Assembly: GCA_027924585.1 (NCBI GenBank)
Contig: BSBM01000636.1
Location: 7,704,001 to 7,768,000 of the forward strand
DNA length: 64,000 nucleotides
From: Larix kaempferi
Lineage: Eukaryota > Streptophyta > Pinopsida > Pinales > Pinaceae
Direction: 5' to 3'
Each line of letters begins with the position of its first letter. Position 1 is the stretch's first letter. Positions 24,640 to 36,112 of this stretch are shown piece by piece. A program made the translations under genes and the position numbers. The notes below the pieces were generated by a model that ran no database searches, was not told the DNA's origin, and worked only from the letters and a program-made list of their open reading frames with translations.

Positions 24640-26334
24640 ATTATCTTGTCCTAAAGAGGACATCTTCTCCCCTTGGGGCGCACTTCACAGTTGATCATTT
24701 GTATTTAATAATTTATCATATCATTATGTTGTATCTTTGTAAAAGGTTGAGTCCTAGGGTGATTTATGCCCCTAGTGACCCCTTTATGATGTTAGCCCAT
24801 GTTATATCATGATGTTTTATTGTATTGGCCCCTCCTAGGGCGTCCTTGGGAAAAAGTGCGCCCCCCTCTTATGACTTAGTCATTGATACATGTAATGAAA
24901 AATTAAAAATATCTCCACCATTGATGATCTCTATTGTATCTTTTAATCTCAACTACTCATTCAAAAAGTGGTTAGGGTTTTAGTCTCTCTCGGATCTATT
25001 TAAGAGAGAGGACCCCCTCATTGTAAAGTGACTTTTGGCTCTGGATTTCTGGAATAAAGAAAATATTTTATGATCAAATACTTGTGCTCTTGTGGTTGGA
25101 TGTGAGATGCGGTGATTGAATACTAGTTTTCTCTTGCATTGAAAGATCTTTGTAGTAGCTCTCATATATTTTTTGGATCCATCTTTTGATTGCAATAGGG
25201 AGGCCCATTTGAAGAGGGGCGCACTTGTAGAGGGAGCTCACCTTGCTTCTCTCTCCCAGATCGGGGTTCAAACAGGGAGTAGATTTGTCTTATGACCATT
25301 TACTCATTCATTATCTATCTCTTGTTGTTTATCATCCATCTTGTCTTGCATTATTGATTGATTCTTCCTCGGTTGTGCAGGATAGGAGGGACACACTTGG
25401 CTCCTTGGGCGTTATCTTGGACATGGGTACTCAAAGTCTTCACTTGATCTTGTTGGGGTTAGTCTTCACCATGTGGCATGCATCTACAAACACCAAGTAA
25501 GTGATTGCAATTGTTTATCTTTCATTTTATTGATCTGTCCATTAGTCTTCGCTTAGATCTACATTCAAACCCTAACTCCGTAAAATCAAAAAATTCTTTA
25601 GGTCACATAACTCAAAATTTTGGTGATTCCTTTATGGGTTTTTATCTCAAGGCCTAGCCCAAGGTGGGTTCCCTAGGGCTCACACTTGGAGGAATCCATC
25701 TACCCATTTCCCAAGGAACTGCTCCTCAACTAATTCGCCTCCTTGGTTTGGTCATCTTTTTGGTTAAATTGTGATCCAATCTTTGCTTGTGTGTGTTGAA
25801 ATTGTCATAACTATCATCAAGCCACCCCACATAGGTGCTAGAAAGCCCTAATCTTCTCTAGATCCACTACTTTGGCTATTTTCTCGAATTCTAAGTCAAT
25901 TCCCCCAAGGTAGCAGGATTTGATCATTTGTGCTAGCAACTAGATCCTAGATCTGTATCTAAACTCCTAAGTCGCTTTAATCAAACACATTGGGTTGACA
26001 TTTCATTTATCTTAAGCCTCTCAATCCAAGCATAACCCCTACAGTGACTTCATCCCATAGATCTAGGGTTTCATCTACCCATCACGTTACGTACTCTATC
26101 CATTAGTTTGATCTAGTGATTTGGTTTAGATATTTCCTATCGAGATTACATCAGGGTCTCCCCCTTTGCTACCTTGGGCTTTGGTGGCATAAAGCGAAGA
26201 GTGCCTCAATTGGTGTGACAACCGATCCATCCGGGGATTGAGGCCCTCTTAGGTCACCTATTTAGTTGTCTGGCTCCTCTACCATCCTAGATAGGATCAT
26301 CCTTTAAGGGGCAACTACAAGTTGTGTGATAACA
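24640..26334 (+). repeat. Second family-1-type LTR 3' part (1c)
   Basis: This is a second copy of the LTR promoter-to-end region. It has CTCATTCAAAAAGTGGTTAGGG (first 20 bases near 24958), a TATTTAAG box near 25000, a predicted mini-exon at 25381-25496, and the end CAAGTTGTGTGATAACA at 26334. CCCCC follows at 26335-26339, equal to the pentamer before 17360, so 17360-26334 may be one insertion carrying two successive LTR 3' halves. No LTR start is found for this copy. Confidence 0.6.
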
Positions 26335-28210
26335 CCCCCCATTTTGCAAGTGTGTCCACATGTAATTTTTATCACATTTTCGGTAAGGGGTTACATTTTG
26401 ATGGAGATTTGGATGTCCTAGTATTGATGCTTGTGGAGGCCTTTTCTTGTGGAGTGTTCTTGATCCTTGGCACATATATGGAACCCTAGCACTTTTGGTT
26501 ATCATCTTTGGTTGAACACCCTCCTTGTTCCTATCTTGTGGCATATGTGGTGGCATTCTAGTGGCTTGGAGGAGTCGTCTCATTCCTCATGGGTTGGTTA
26601 TCTATTGTGGACACTTGTTCTTGAGTTGGATGCTCCTATTTTTATTGATGGTATCCTTGGTTCATGGATTGATGAGTTGGCATGAAGGTTGGGGTTTGGT
26701 TGTTATGTGGACATTTATTACATGTGTTGAGGTTGTTCCCCACTTGATGGAGTATTTCGCATAGATGAGCACCCACCGGTATCTATTTGTTGATTGATAG
26801 AGGGTTTGACCCCTTGATGTATGGAAGCAACCTCTTGCACTTGTTGACTTGTTCTACATTCATTGGTTTTCCTTTGATGAGCACCCACCCTTTGGAGGGT
26901 TGTTTACACACTCATCAAAGCCATTTTTTATGGGATGTTTTTGGAGGGGTGTCCTAGCTCCGGGAGCAGTTATATTTTGAGAGAGTGGCCATATTTATGC
27001 CATCTCAACGCCATTAGTTGCAAAGTGGCCGCAGAATTTATGGAAAGTGGTTATAATAGAAAATCATATAAATATTGAGGAAGTTAGCATTTGCAAACCT
27101 ACCATTTAAAGAGCCACACTGTATTTTTATCATGCTTACCTTTTGGATCCTTTTCATGGAGAGCATTCACCTTATTTAAGGAAGCACTCCACCCTTTCAG
27201 ATCTTTTTCTTGGAGCGCTACCTTTGGAGAGCCTTTGGAGGCTAGATTTGACTTCTTCTTGTCATCCTTCACCCTCATTTAATGGATACACCCCTTTCTT
27301 GGGCCTTTCTTCTCTTAGATATTGTACTTGTGGCTTTTACCACCATATTTCATGGATGTTGTTAGATTTTGTTAGGATTTGTTGTAGTATTCTGATTTGT
27401 TTACTCCTCCCTGGGATAGATCTAGGGTTTTGGTAGATTTAGTATTATTTTATTATGAAGGAAGTTGAGCTCATCTCATATATAAGAGAGTCTCTTCATC
27501 ATTCATTGCTCATGTTTGGATTGGGGGGGAAATCCCAACAAGACTTGATGAAATATCTCTTGGTGCTTATGGATGGTCGATGCTAGCAATATGATGAGGA
27601 AATCTTGTTAATGCCATGGTGTATTTTTTGGATCAACAATGGTTTCTTACTTGGGATGATTTTCAAGTAAACTCTTTACTTTGCAGGTCAAATTTATTTA
27701 CTTTATGGTTGAATAGGTGGTGTATTTTCAGCTCTGGATTGTATGCCCTAGGATTCCATGTTTGATAAATATTATGCCCAAGTTAGTGTTGAAGATACCA
27801 CTCTGGTTATTCCCTCGTAGATCCTAGGATAAATCTAGCTTTCGCGGATATGGTAGGAATTGGCTCTCAAACCATAGCTCTCCATGGATGTTAGTAAGCT
27901 CTTCATTACTATCCTTGATTTACACCATTTTCCCATTTGATAAGACATTGCTATCCAACCCCTTCATCGCCATTATCTTTTACTTTCATAAAACACCTGG
28001 TTTTGCTAGGGTTACTCTTCAAATTCACCTTGTGCTTCATTGTTAAACCATAATAATCCTAGTTAGGAACTCCTCCCATGAGCTACAAAAGAGCTAGCCT
28101 AAAGAACAGAAGAGGGTTAGGTGCGGTGACATTGGTGTCCCTCTCGTTTATCCATAGGCCATCATTGATGTTAGAAATTTCATCTCAAGAGGTGGGTTTG
28201 TGTGATAACA
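26335..28210 (+). repeat. LTR-like unit ending GTGTGATAACA
   Basis: It is bounded by TGTGATAACACCCCCC (from 26325) and ...GTGTGATAACA at 28210. A TATATAAG box at 27479-27486 is followed by GAGAGTCTCTTCATC, a promoter-like arrangement. The LINE resumes directly at 28211. It may be a separate LTR or the 3' end of the same old element that starts at 17360. The right flank TGCCC matches the left flank CCCCC at three of five positions. No convincing coding sequence is present. Confidence 0.45.
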
Positions 28211-28868
28211 TGCCCAAAGTGTAAGAATGTGATCAATGGTCTAGTGTGCCAATCAAAATCCAACCTATCTAGTAGCGCTAAGATGCCTCTATCCAAGCTC
28301 CCCAAAAGGCTTCATATGGAGGACTATAGCATAGAGTTTTGAGAAAGTGCGGCCAATCATGATCTTTCTATAGTTATTGGAATCTACACTAGAGCCCAAT
28401 TTGTGGATTGAGTGAATAGTATGGTGAGACCAAGGCTGCAGGAAACCTGTATGGACCACATCGTGGAACAAGTCGACCAAGTGACAGTCCAAAGCATGGA
28501 GACCATGCTTGAATAGTTATGCCTAGAACCCTTCTTCATTTGCTACTTTGTTGGTATTCATCACTCAGAGTGCCTCCTGGATATCTCGGTAAGAGAATAA
28601 GTAGCAAGAGGGAGGGGGGGAGATAACCTAGATTAAAGGTTACCCCCGGATATCATAGAGGGAGGAGGTATGGGAAAACATGGATTTTGGATCAAGATCA
28701 GGTGGGAGGTGGGAGTGGTGAGAGAAGATGGTTCGCATAAATTCTTGGGGTAGTGGATGAGGGAGACCATCAACTCCCATCTCCTTTGTGAGATGAACAG
28801 TGTTATCAAAACCGGTCCAATTCTTGAAAAAATGGTCGGCCCGACCAGTTTCACCCCTCCACCGCTCC
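28211..28868 (-). pseudogene. LINE ORF2, region before the RT core, degenerate
   Basis: Minus-strand translation around 28289-28492 contains HSIHKLGSSVDSNNYRKIMIG. This corresponds to the conserved LINE block of the type P-I-x-K-x-G-x-x-x-x-x-x-N-Y-R-x-I near the start of RT. The next residues (TLDH...TLGM near 28215-28240) match the block that usually precedes the RT core. That core is found at 15340-17359, so an insertion of about 10.9 kb splits one LINE. Frameshifts and stops show it is dead. The endonuclease is absent and upstream homology is lost near 28868. Confidence 0.7.
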
Positions 28869-29541
28869 TGTTATCCCTAAAGTTGAACCTAGACTACTGG
28901 GGTTCAAGCTTAAGGAAATCTTAAATAGTGGACATAGGATAGCTAGACAGTAATTTTATGAGGTTCTGGTGGCAAATGAATATATGACAAAGGTCAAACA
29001 ATTCAAAATTAAATAACAGGGAGTATACAAGGTTTCAGTACTTAAAGATGGACAGAAAATGATTGTGAGTATGACTTTATGAATATAAAAGCTCGGGCTC
29101 TGTTTCAGAATAGGGGCATAGTTATATGCTAATCAAAAGAATCACAGTATAAAATATTAAGATCATACATAGACAGAATATTGACAGCATACACTTCATT
29201 AATTAAAATAGAGAAGGCTCAAAGATCATAATCCATTTCAAAAACAGCCATTTCTGATAAATATAACATAAAAAACCATATACATGCCTGTATATTATCT
29301 TCAAAATCGAACTTCCATCATATGTTCCAAGTTCCAACCCCTTTTACTTCATTACTGTCTGATATATATACAAAAGTTTTTTCAAAAATAAAACAGTTTG
29401 GAGATCCTATTCTTATGGATCGAATCCCTTCAAAAATAGTAAAGTCTTTTCAACTTTAAACTCTCGAAGCATAAACATAGATAAAATAGTAACAACAAAC
29501 TGGCAACTACTGAGTCATCATTATCCTAACTTATCAACAAG
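28869..29541. other. AT-rich non-coding stretch
   Basis: About 670 bases between the LINE remnant and the coiled-coil ORF fragment. It lies downstream of that minus-strand ORF and could be its 3' untranslated region. I see no motif, repeat boundary or coding signal in it. Confidence 0.3.
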
Positions 29542-30273
29542 CTAAATGCTTCTAGAAGACTCAGCTAAAACAGCTAAGTCATCAAGAACCTGTGACCTTT
29601 TTTGTAATCTGGTGTACTCAGCATCTGCATTCTGCTCCCAACCTTGCAATTCATCAAGCTAGGTATTCATTTGTTTCAATTGCTCGTGCATAGCCCTCTT
29701 CTTCTGTAGTGTGTCTTTAGATATGGTAGCTAGCTTTTGGTAATCAGCATCCTTTTGCCCTAAATATTCTCTTAACCTTTTGTTAGCCAACATGAGGTTT
29801 TCATTTATGTTTAAAAGGTATTGGCACTGTTCTTTATAAGACTGCAGAGTCTTCTTGACTTGATCTAATTCTGGAACTATTTCCATCTCTTCCATATTCA
29901 TTGAAGCTTCATCCTTTTGCAAACATTTCGAACTTGATGCCTCATTTCCAAAATAAACCTGTTTGTTCACATAGAACGCCTCAGGTATATGCCCTGTATT
30001 CCCCTGCAGATCTATAAAGTTTTCATTTTCAGACATAAAAACATCAGACACCTGAATGTCTTTCTCATTGTCAGAGTCATTAACAAGAATGATGTCACCT
30101 CCTTTCACAGGTTTCTTCATCAATTTTATTTCTGCATCCAACTTACTTCTCGACCTAGTTCTTGGCCCCAAATCCAAACCTCTTGTATTTAGAGTTTTAA
30201 TTTGCTCATCTTCATTGGAATTTGGATTTTTAATAGTTAAACTGAACACATCTGACTTCTCAATATTAGACTG
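29542..30273 (-). pseudogene. Acidic coiled-coil ORF, 5' end cut off by element B
   Basis: An open frame of about 200 codons runs on the minus strand from the exact edge of element B's LTR (30273) to a TAG at 29659-29661. It then continues in frame for 38 more codons to 29542, so the TAG may be a later nonsense mutation. Near the start is a basic TRGLDLGPRTRSRSK-like stretch. The second half has heptad-like spacing (LDQVKKTLQSYKEQ, LMLANKRLREYL, ISKDTLQKKRAMHEQL), predicting a coiled coil. There is no ATG at the start: the frame is simply cut by the LTR. I do not recognise the family. It could be a host gene exon or an accessory ORF of another retroelement. The missing 5' part should lie beyond the right end of element B, outside the window. 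Confidence 0.5.
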
Positions 30274-31577
30274 TGTTATCAACTGATTTGTACAATAGTT
30301 GAAACCTCATTGAGCCGCCATGTTGGAACACATCAGTGTTCACTTCCAGAGTATCTGGGTTTCAGATATTTGGGTCTAGCCAGTTTTGTTTCTGAGTCGA
30401 CATGACCATGGCCCCATGGGGGTTTGTAATAAAGTGTGCTAGTAGGGTCTGAGTGGCTCGGTTCCCCATGACTGGATTAAACAACTAAGGTATTCCAGGG
30501 AGTTTTTTCACCGTCAGATTATACTCCGCTTCAGGCGAGATATAATCTCTTGGTTTTTCTCCCGCTTCCTCCAAAGCTGGAATGCCCGATTTTGGAAATT
30601 TTTCCATGGGGGGTTATTAGGGTCCAACTAATATGTATAAACCTACTAGACACTATTAGAATAGGTTTTGTTCATGTCCTAAGTCTCTAGGACCCCCAGA
30701 AAAAATTTCGAAAAAAAATTTACCGGACGCGTTGGATTTGGGGTTTTTTTTTTTATTTTTTAATTATTTTTAAATTTTAATTAAATTTCTCTATAGTTTA
30801 AGTAGAGAAATTTGAGTCTGTAATATGTCAGTCGTCTGGGGTCCGAATTTAGTGTTTGATGGCTCGTTTCATAAGCCAAAAATCACACATGACCCATGGA
30901 CCAGCTAAACCCAACTTTCGGATGTCAATTCAGCCTCATAACTAATATTTTCTCTAAAAAGACATTTACAGAGAAATTATTAATTAAAATAATAAAATTG
31001 AATATTTTGGAGATAATCCAAATCTCTCCAAAATTAATCAATTTAATTAAAATAAAAGGCTAAATGACATGGCAATAGACATTTATGAAGATTCCAATCA
31101 ACTCCAAGTGATTCCAGTCAACTATCCAGTCACCAGAAGATTATCCACTCAAGCTAATTCGCCCTTCTTCCTTCAAAACTCGATTTAGTGATGTGTTAAC
31201 TATTGATTGGGTTGGTGGTTTTGCATTTAAGACTAAGGTGGGCGCCCTCATGACTCACCCAATCCCAAAGCTTGGCTCTCCTTGCAAATTCGAGTTAGTG
31301 CCTACCACCACTCCACTTGTCCTCTACCAACCAACTCGCATCCTCCTCTAAAGCTCACGCATATCTACCCTATCCTCACGTCAATCCTTGTTGTAGCATG
31401 TCTATTCGTTGGGTGATACTTCCCATGCCTCAATGAAGTCGAGTTTGCCACCTATCCACTCATACCTACCAATAAACTCGAGTTTGTCCATTGTCTAGCT
31501 CTCCAAGCTTGGTTTGATTGGAATTCGACCTTCATGTCTATGCCAATTCGACCTAGGGTTTTAGCTTCTAGTTTTAC

Positions 31578-31583
31578 TATAAA
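31578..31583 (+). promoter_or_regulatory. TATA box of element B LTR
   Basis: TATAAA followed by GAGAGGCCC, about 95 bases ahead of AATAAAGAGGCTTTGGAGGTCC. The AATAAA...TTTGGAGGTC block is also kept in the family-B copies near 6385 and 13775 (minus). Promoter role is inferred. Confidence 0.55.
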
Positions 31584-32399
31584 GAGAGGCCCTTTTGGGT
31601 TATTATCTCGTGGAGAATTTTGGGCAAACTTACTCTGCCAAATTGTATATGTGTTATAGCTTTTGCTAATTGAAATAAAGAGGCTTTGGAGGTCCATATG
31701 GTGTGTTGATTTTGTTCATGGGAATTGCTTCAAATTAATCAAGGTGATATTGCTCCATGTTTTTTGCTTACATGTTCCTTGTTTTGATCAAATTTTTTAA
31801 AGCTTAGAAGACTTTTTAAAGTCCATAGGATGGGCATTTGATTTCAATTTGTCCATTGATGTTGGGTTGCTTGTGATTTAGAAGTAGTGAATTGTAGTCG
31901 GAAATACTAACACTCTTCTTGTCTCTTTCAACTTTGCATACTATATTTGATCAAACTTGTTTGTAAGTGATACATTTTGCAGATCTCATAGGTTTTGAAG
32001 AGGAGTTGGAACTAGGTTGTCTCCTCCATCTCTTCAAAGAACCCATTTTTCCCAAACATTCGTGCATTGTAGGATCTCCCAAGTCGATCTCACAAACATC
32101 AAGATTTTGGCATGAAGTGTTAGATTCAAAGATCCATCCATTTATCAAAAATATTCTTAAAATTTGTTACTAGTTACTTTGATCTACCTCCATCTTGTGG
32201 AAACCCTTTCTAGATCTTGATCCAAAGTTGGTTGTTTGTCTTTTCAAGCCTTAGATTAGTTTGCCATAAGGTTGAAGTTCCTTCAACCTTGGGGAATAGC
32301 TTGGGATGTGTTCCCTTGTGCTCTCTTCAACACTTGTTGTCGGCGTATCACCAGTTAACAGGAGGATTTTCAAGACAGTGTTTCAAACCCTCAAGTGTT

Positions 32400-32790
32400 C
32401 CACTTGAAACCCTTTGCTCTTGTTTTGCTAGCCCATTCCTCCTTGCCCTAGTCTAGCCCTAGCCATCCTATCTCCTTCCTCTCGTCCCATTCTAGTCTCT
32501 GCCCTTCATTGCATTCGTCCTACCCATTTGCTCTCGTCTTACCCTTTTTGAGTGCCTCTTTCCTCTCGTCTTATCTCCATTTAGTGCCTTCAAAGCTTCC
32601 TCCCTCCTTCCCTTTCGTCCCATCTCTCTAGGTCTCCTCTCGTCCACCCTAGTTTCTCATTCCTTTTTGCCCTACTCCTTAGCCCTACATCCTCCCTCTC
32701 GTCTTACCATTTGCTAGCTCTCCTTCACCTCTTCGTTTTTGCCCTTAGGTTACTCCTTCTCCCTTTCTCGTCCATCCCTATTTGGGCCCT
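32400..32790 (+). repeat. Pyrimidine-rich tract with CTCTCGTC repeats (element B LTR)
   Basis: About 390 bases of C/T-rich DNA contain roughly eight to nine CGTC words in the context CTCTCGTC, CTTTCGTC or TTCTCGTC, irregularly spaced. The same tract occurs in the old family-B LTR at 12870-13260 (minus). Confidence 0.65.
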
Positions 32791-33924
32791 AAAACACCAC
32801 AAAAACAAACAACAATTTGTTAGTAGTAGTTTTGTTAAGATTTCATAGTTAGTTTTGCATTTTACATTGTCATTAGTTTAGATTTTATACTTGTTTAGTT
32901 GGTAGTTTCGTTTGCATTTGATAGATCTCATCAAAAGATAAAAACTTGCATTGTCTTTGAAGTATTTAGCTATTCGCATGTTGGGATCTCTTCTCCATAC
33001 TATCATAGCTTGCATGTAGCATTAGATCTCCTTTATAGACTTTAGTTTTGTTAAAGTTTCAATTTGTTTTGGTTACCTAACATCTAATGGGTATTTGAGT
33101 TGTTCACTTTTGGTAGATCTTTCCTTGAGAAAGAGGAACTTTGATAAACAAGAAGAAGCTTCAAATACAAAAAGTTATCCAGAGGACAAAAAGACGATCC
33201 AAACCAAGACTAGTATTTATCCTTTGTAATAGCTCTTAGAAGTTTGTTTTAAATATTTTCAAAGTTACATCTCTCAAAGTCCTTCAAAGGGTTAGAAACC
33301 CAAGGCAAATTGTAAAATCTTAATAAAAGTTAAGTGGAGGAGGCCTCCACTTTTTTGGGTCTTCTTCCCCATTTGGGGAAGAGTGTCGTGTTTGGTTAGC
33401 CTAGATCTGTTATTTCATGTTCTTAGATTAGTTTCCATTTCAATAAGTTATTTTTGTTATCATTTTCGATTCACTTACCCCCATGCTCTCCCGAGTACGG
33501 TCTTTGACCTGAAAGAGATTCTTGGGTAGATTAGAGTTTATTTTTGGTTTAGTACTTTACTTTTCATCTTGTATTTTCTCTTCCAAACCGTGACCAGAGA
33601 AGAGCTAACTTTGGGATTGCATCCCGAAGGCCACATAGCCTTGTGGTAGCTTCTCGTTCCCCCATCAGCTTCTTGTGGACATCCAGCTAGCTGGAAGGTT
33701 TCCAGGACTGGTGGCTTCTAGTGGTTGATCTTGTTCGGAGATTGATCCCACCTATTAGATTAGAATTTGTGTGGTAGAACACTAGACTTTTCAAGTTTCA
33801 TTTTATTTTTGCAAGTAGTATTGTTAGCAATATTTCACATATTTCCAATCTATTACATGGTTTAATCATTTCAATTTGAAGTATATTGCTTTTCAACTAC
33901 TATTTGCTTCTTAAGACGAACCAA

Positions 33925-34085
33925 AGTCTCTTGAACTTGGCCAAATCCAAGTCAAGAGCACCCTCTATCGGAGGGCATTTTTAGTATTGCATCATTCCCT
34001 GCATTAGGCATTTGTTAATTAGCAAGTCTCTTGAACTGTGGTCATAAGATCAAGTCAAGAGCGCTCTCTGTCGGAGAGTTGAACA
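33925..34085 (+). repeat. Two copies of a double-hairpin block
   Basis: Copies at about 33927-33985 and 34025-34085 share AGTCTCTTGAAC...TCAAGAGC followed by CTCTCTGTCGGAGAG (second copy) or CCTCTATCGGAGGG (first copy). Each can fold as a TCTTGA/TCAAGA stem and a short CTCTC/GAGAG or CCTC/GAGG stem with a TGTCG/TATCG-like loop. Two further copies occur on the minus strand at 4085-4145 and 7590-7645. Confidence 0.6.
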
Positions 34086-35002
34086 AAGTGCTCTAAACAT
34101 AAAATTTCCAACCCATACTTCCCTTTAATTAATTTATCTTGGTTTCTGTCCTACACCCGTATGCTCTGCCAACTGGAAACGGTTGGGCTGGTACTCAGAA
34201 AGGTGTAAGACTTGTTAATTGCATAAGTGATAACATTAATTAAAATTTTACCCCAAACCCCAACCAAGACAAAATTACTGAGTTCTTCCTGAAGAGGTGG
34301 TGCCGGGAATCCATTGTCAGACTCGAGGGCGGTCAAGCCGTAAGCACACTTGCCCTCTTTGCAATCTGGGTGCTCCCGACCTATCACCTAAAAGGTTGCC
34401 AGTGTTTTTATTGGTCAAGGTTCCACTTTTTGAATATCCTTGTTCTTAGCCATAATAATCAAGACCATTAAAATCTTTAATTTACCAAGATAAGCTGCAA
34501 AACGATCTCAAGAACTTTTATCTCAAACACTTGTATCAGGCATTTTTCAGCCACTTATACATTTTTTACTCTATAAGGCACTGGTCCTTAATCACAATAT
34601 TTTATTTTGCTTATTATCAATATTGGAGTACTTGCTTTAATTGTTGTATAAGAGTGATTCATATCTGATTCAGTGTATCTTCTATCTTCTCTTGCAACGT
34701 GGATTGCGTTATCTTGGTTTCATTAAGATATTATTGTGTCTCTCACTTTCAAAAAACTCCTAAGCAACACCCATCCGCATCACAACACAAAAAACATTTT
34801 AAACACACAAGAGCATTAGACAACTCTTTTTTAGGGACTACCCCCCTTGGCTTCGTTAGGAGTTAGCCTAAACGGAGGAGTTGGGATTCAGGTGACAGTA
34901 CCTGGCTCATTGCTTGCCCCCAAGGCCACACCTCTCTCACTTGTAGTGAAAAGACAGCTTTCGAAAGATTTCTGCTGCTGGTGTGCAATTTGGCGGACAA
35001 CA

Positions 35003-35023
35003 TCTTTGCCGCTGTTGCCGGGG
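35003..35023 (+). other. Primer binding site of element B (tRNA-Asp type, mismatched)
   Basis: Just after the LTR, TGCCGCTGTTGCCGGGG (35007-35023) matches the complement of the plant tRNA-Asp 3' end (TGGCGCCGTTGCCGGGG) at 15 of 17 positions. The family-1 elements use the same primer. Confidence 0.75.
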
Positions 35024-35242
35024 ACAAATCTTTTTGTTCCTGGACAACCTTAGTTTTTTCTAGTTTGTTTTACCTTTTTTGATAGATTTCATATCTATCT
35101 GGCGACTCCGCTTCACTTTTTTTTAGTTTTACTTTGGTAGATTTTTAGTCTAATCACTCTCTGAAATTAGACTTGGATCCACCTGGCGACTCCACTGTCA
35201 GTTAACACATCAAGGTATTCAACCAGAAGAAACTCTGAAGGC

Positions 35243-36112
35243 TTGCTTAGTTTTATCCCCGAACCTGAAAAGGTTTATAGGAGAAGACTAAACAAACTTG
35301 CTTCTCGTAAAATCCTTGAAAATCTTAGATCCGAGTCTATTTTAGACATCCATTCTTTGTTTCAAGAAAATCAAGAAAATCAAATAAACTCTCAAAACAA
35401 TAATTGTTTCCTTTCCACAATGGGTGAGTTTTTTACTCAACTCAATTTTGCTCAGATACCAGGTCAACCTCACGACATTCCTAAGAAGGCTATTGATAAA
35501 CTCACAAATTTCAATGGCACTGATGCCTCCATATCTGCTGAACAACATATCCGAAACTTCACTAAGTTGTGTAGTACTTATATCAGGGGAGCTGATAAAC
35601 ATGAGGATGTTTATATGACTCTTTTTGCCCTATCCTTGGAAGGAAAGGCAGGGAACTGGTACGACAATTTACCAGACAACTCTTTTGCCACCATAGCAGC
35701 TTTCAAGACGGCTTTCGTCAACAAGTTTGGTTGCAAAAAAGAACCTAGACATTTAGTTGCATCCCTAACTAACATGAAGAAGACGGAGAATGAAACTATG
35801 GATGAATTTAACACAAAATTCATGGAGTTGTCAAATTCCATCCCTGACACCTATGCGCCTCCTGCGGCTCCTTTATTGGATTACTACATAGAAGCATTAA
35901 GTGGCAAGGTCCAATACCAAATCAGAGATAAAGAACCAGCTACCTTGCTTGATGCTCAAGATTTGGCCATTAAGATTGACAAGAACATGAAATCTTCCGG
36001 AGAGTCAAATATCCAGGGATATTCTAGATCTCAACTTCTTTCAAAACCAATTGAGCACAAAGACAAAGAGCCTATGAAAGACTCTTATGAAAAGAAAATG
36101 ATGGACGTGTGA
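35243..36112 (+). CDS. gag: Gag of element B, first frame
   Basis: The frame is open from upstream of 35243; no ATG lies at its head. The first ATG in frame within the conserved part is near 35420 (MGEFFTQL), so initiation is uncertain. Residues about 60-260 form a Ty3/gypsy Gag (retrotransposon gag family, PF03732-like). It begins with a PGQPHDIPKKAIDKLTNFNG-type segment, followed by a hydrophobic stretch ending WYDNLP and a NETMDEFNTKF block typical of the capsid domain. The frame stops with TGA at 36110-36112. The rest of Gag continues one base out of frame from 36102. The Gag resembles that of the family-1 non-autonomous element (52345-55791), for example in PHDMPEKYFEKVPRFDG, which supports shared assembly. 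It is the structural protein of the virus-like particle. Confidence 0.85.
   Translation: MLSFIPEPEKVYRRRLNKLASRKILENLRSESILDIHSLFQENQENQINSQNNNCFLSTMGEFFTQLNFAQIPGQPHDIPKKAIDKLTNFNGTDASISAEQHIRNFTKLCSTYIRGADKHEDVYMTLFALSLEGKAGNWYDNLPDNSFATIAAFKTAFVNKFGCKKEPRHLVASLTNMKKTENETMDEFNTKFMELSNSIPDTYAPPAAPLLDYYIEALSGKVQYQIRDKEPATLLDAQDLAIKIDKNMKSSGESNIQGYSRSQLLSKPIEHKDKEPMKDSYEKKMMDV

Larger units (their letters stand above)
30274..35002 (+). repeat. 5' LTR of element B (Tat-like Ty3/gypsy), 4,729 bp
   Basis: It begins TGTTATCAACTG and ends GGCGGACAACA, immediately followed by a PBS. The termini are inverted (TGTTATC/GACAACA). The independent solo copy at 4173-7488, with a perfect TSD, supports the same boundaries. 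The flanking pentamer is GACTG (30269-30273); its partner lies beyond the window. Inside are a TATA box, AATAAA at 31674-31679 (and an AATAAAA near 33313), a pyrimidine-rich tract and two double-hairpin blocks. If the first AATAAA marks R, U5 would be over 3 kb. Confidence 0.85.

Noticed and set aside
33925-34085. Hammerhead or other self-cleaving ribozyme, as in plant retrozymes
   Set aside because: I found no CTGATGA...GAAA core next to the hairpins.
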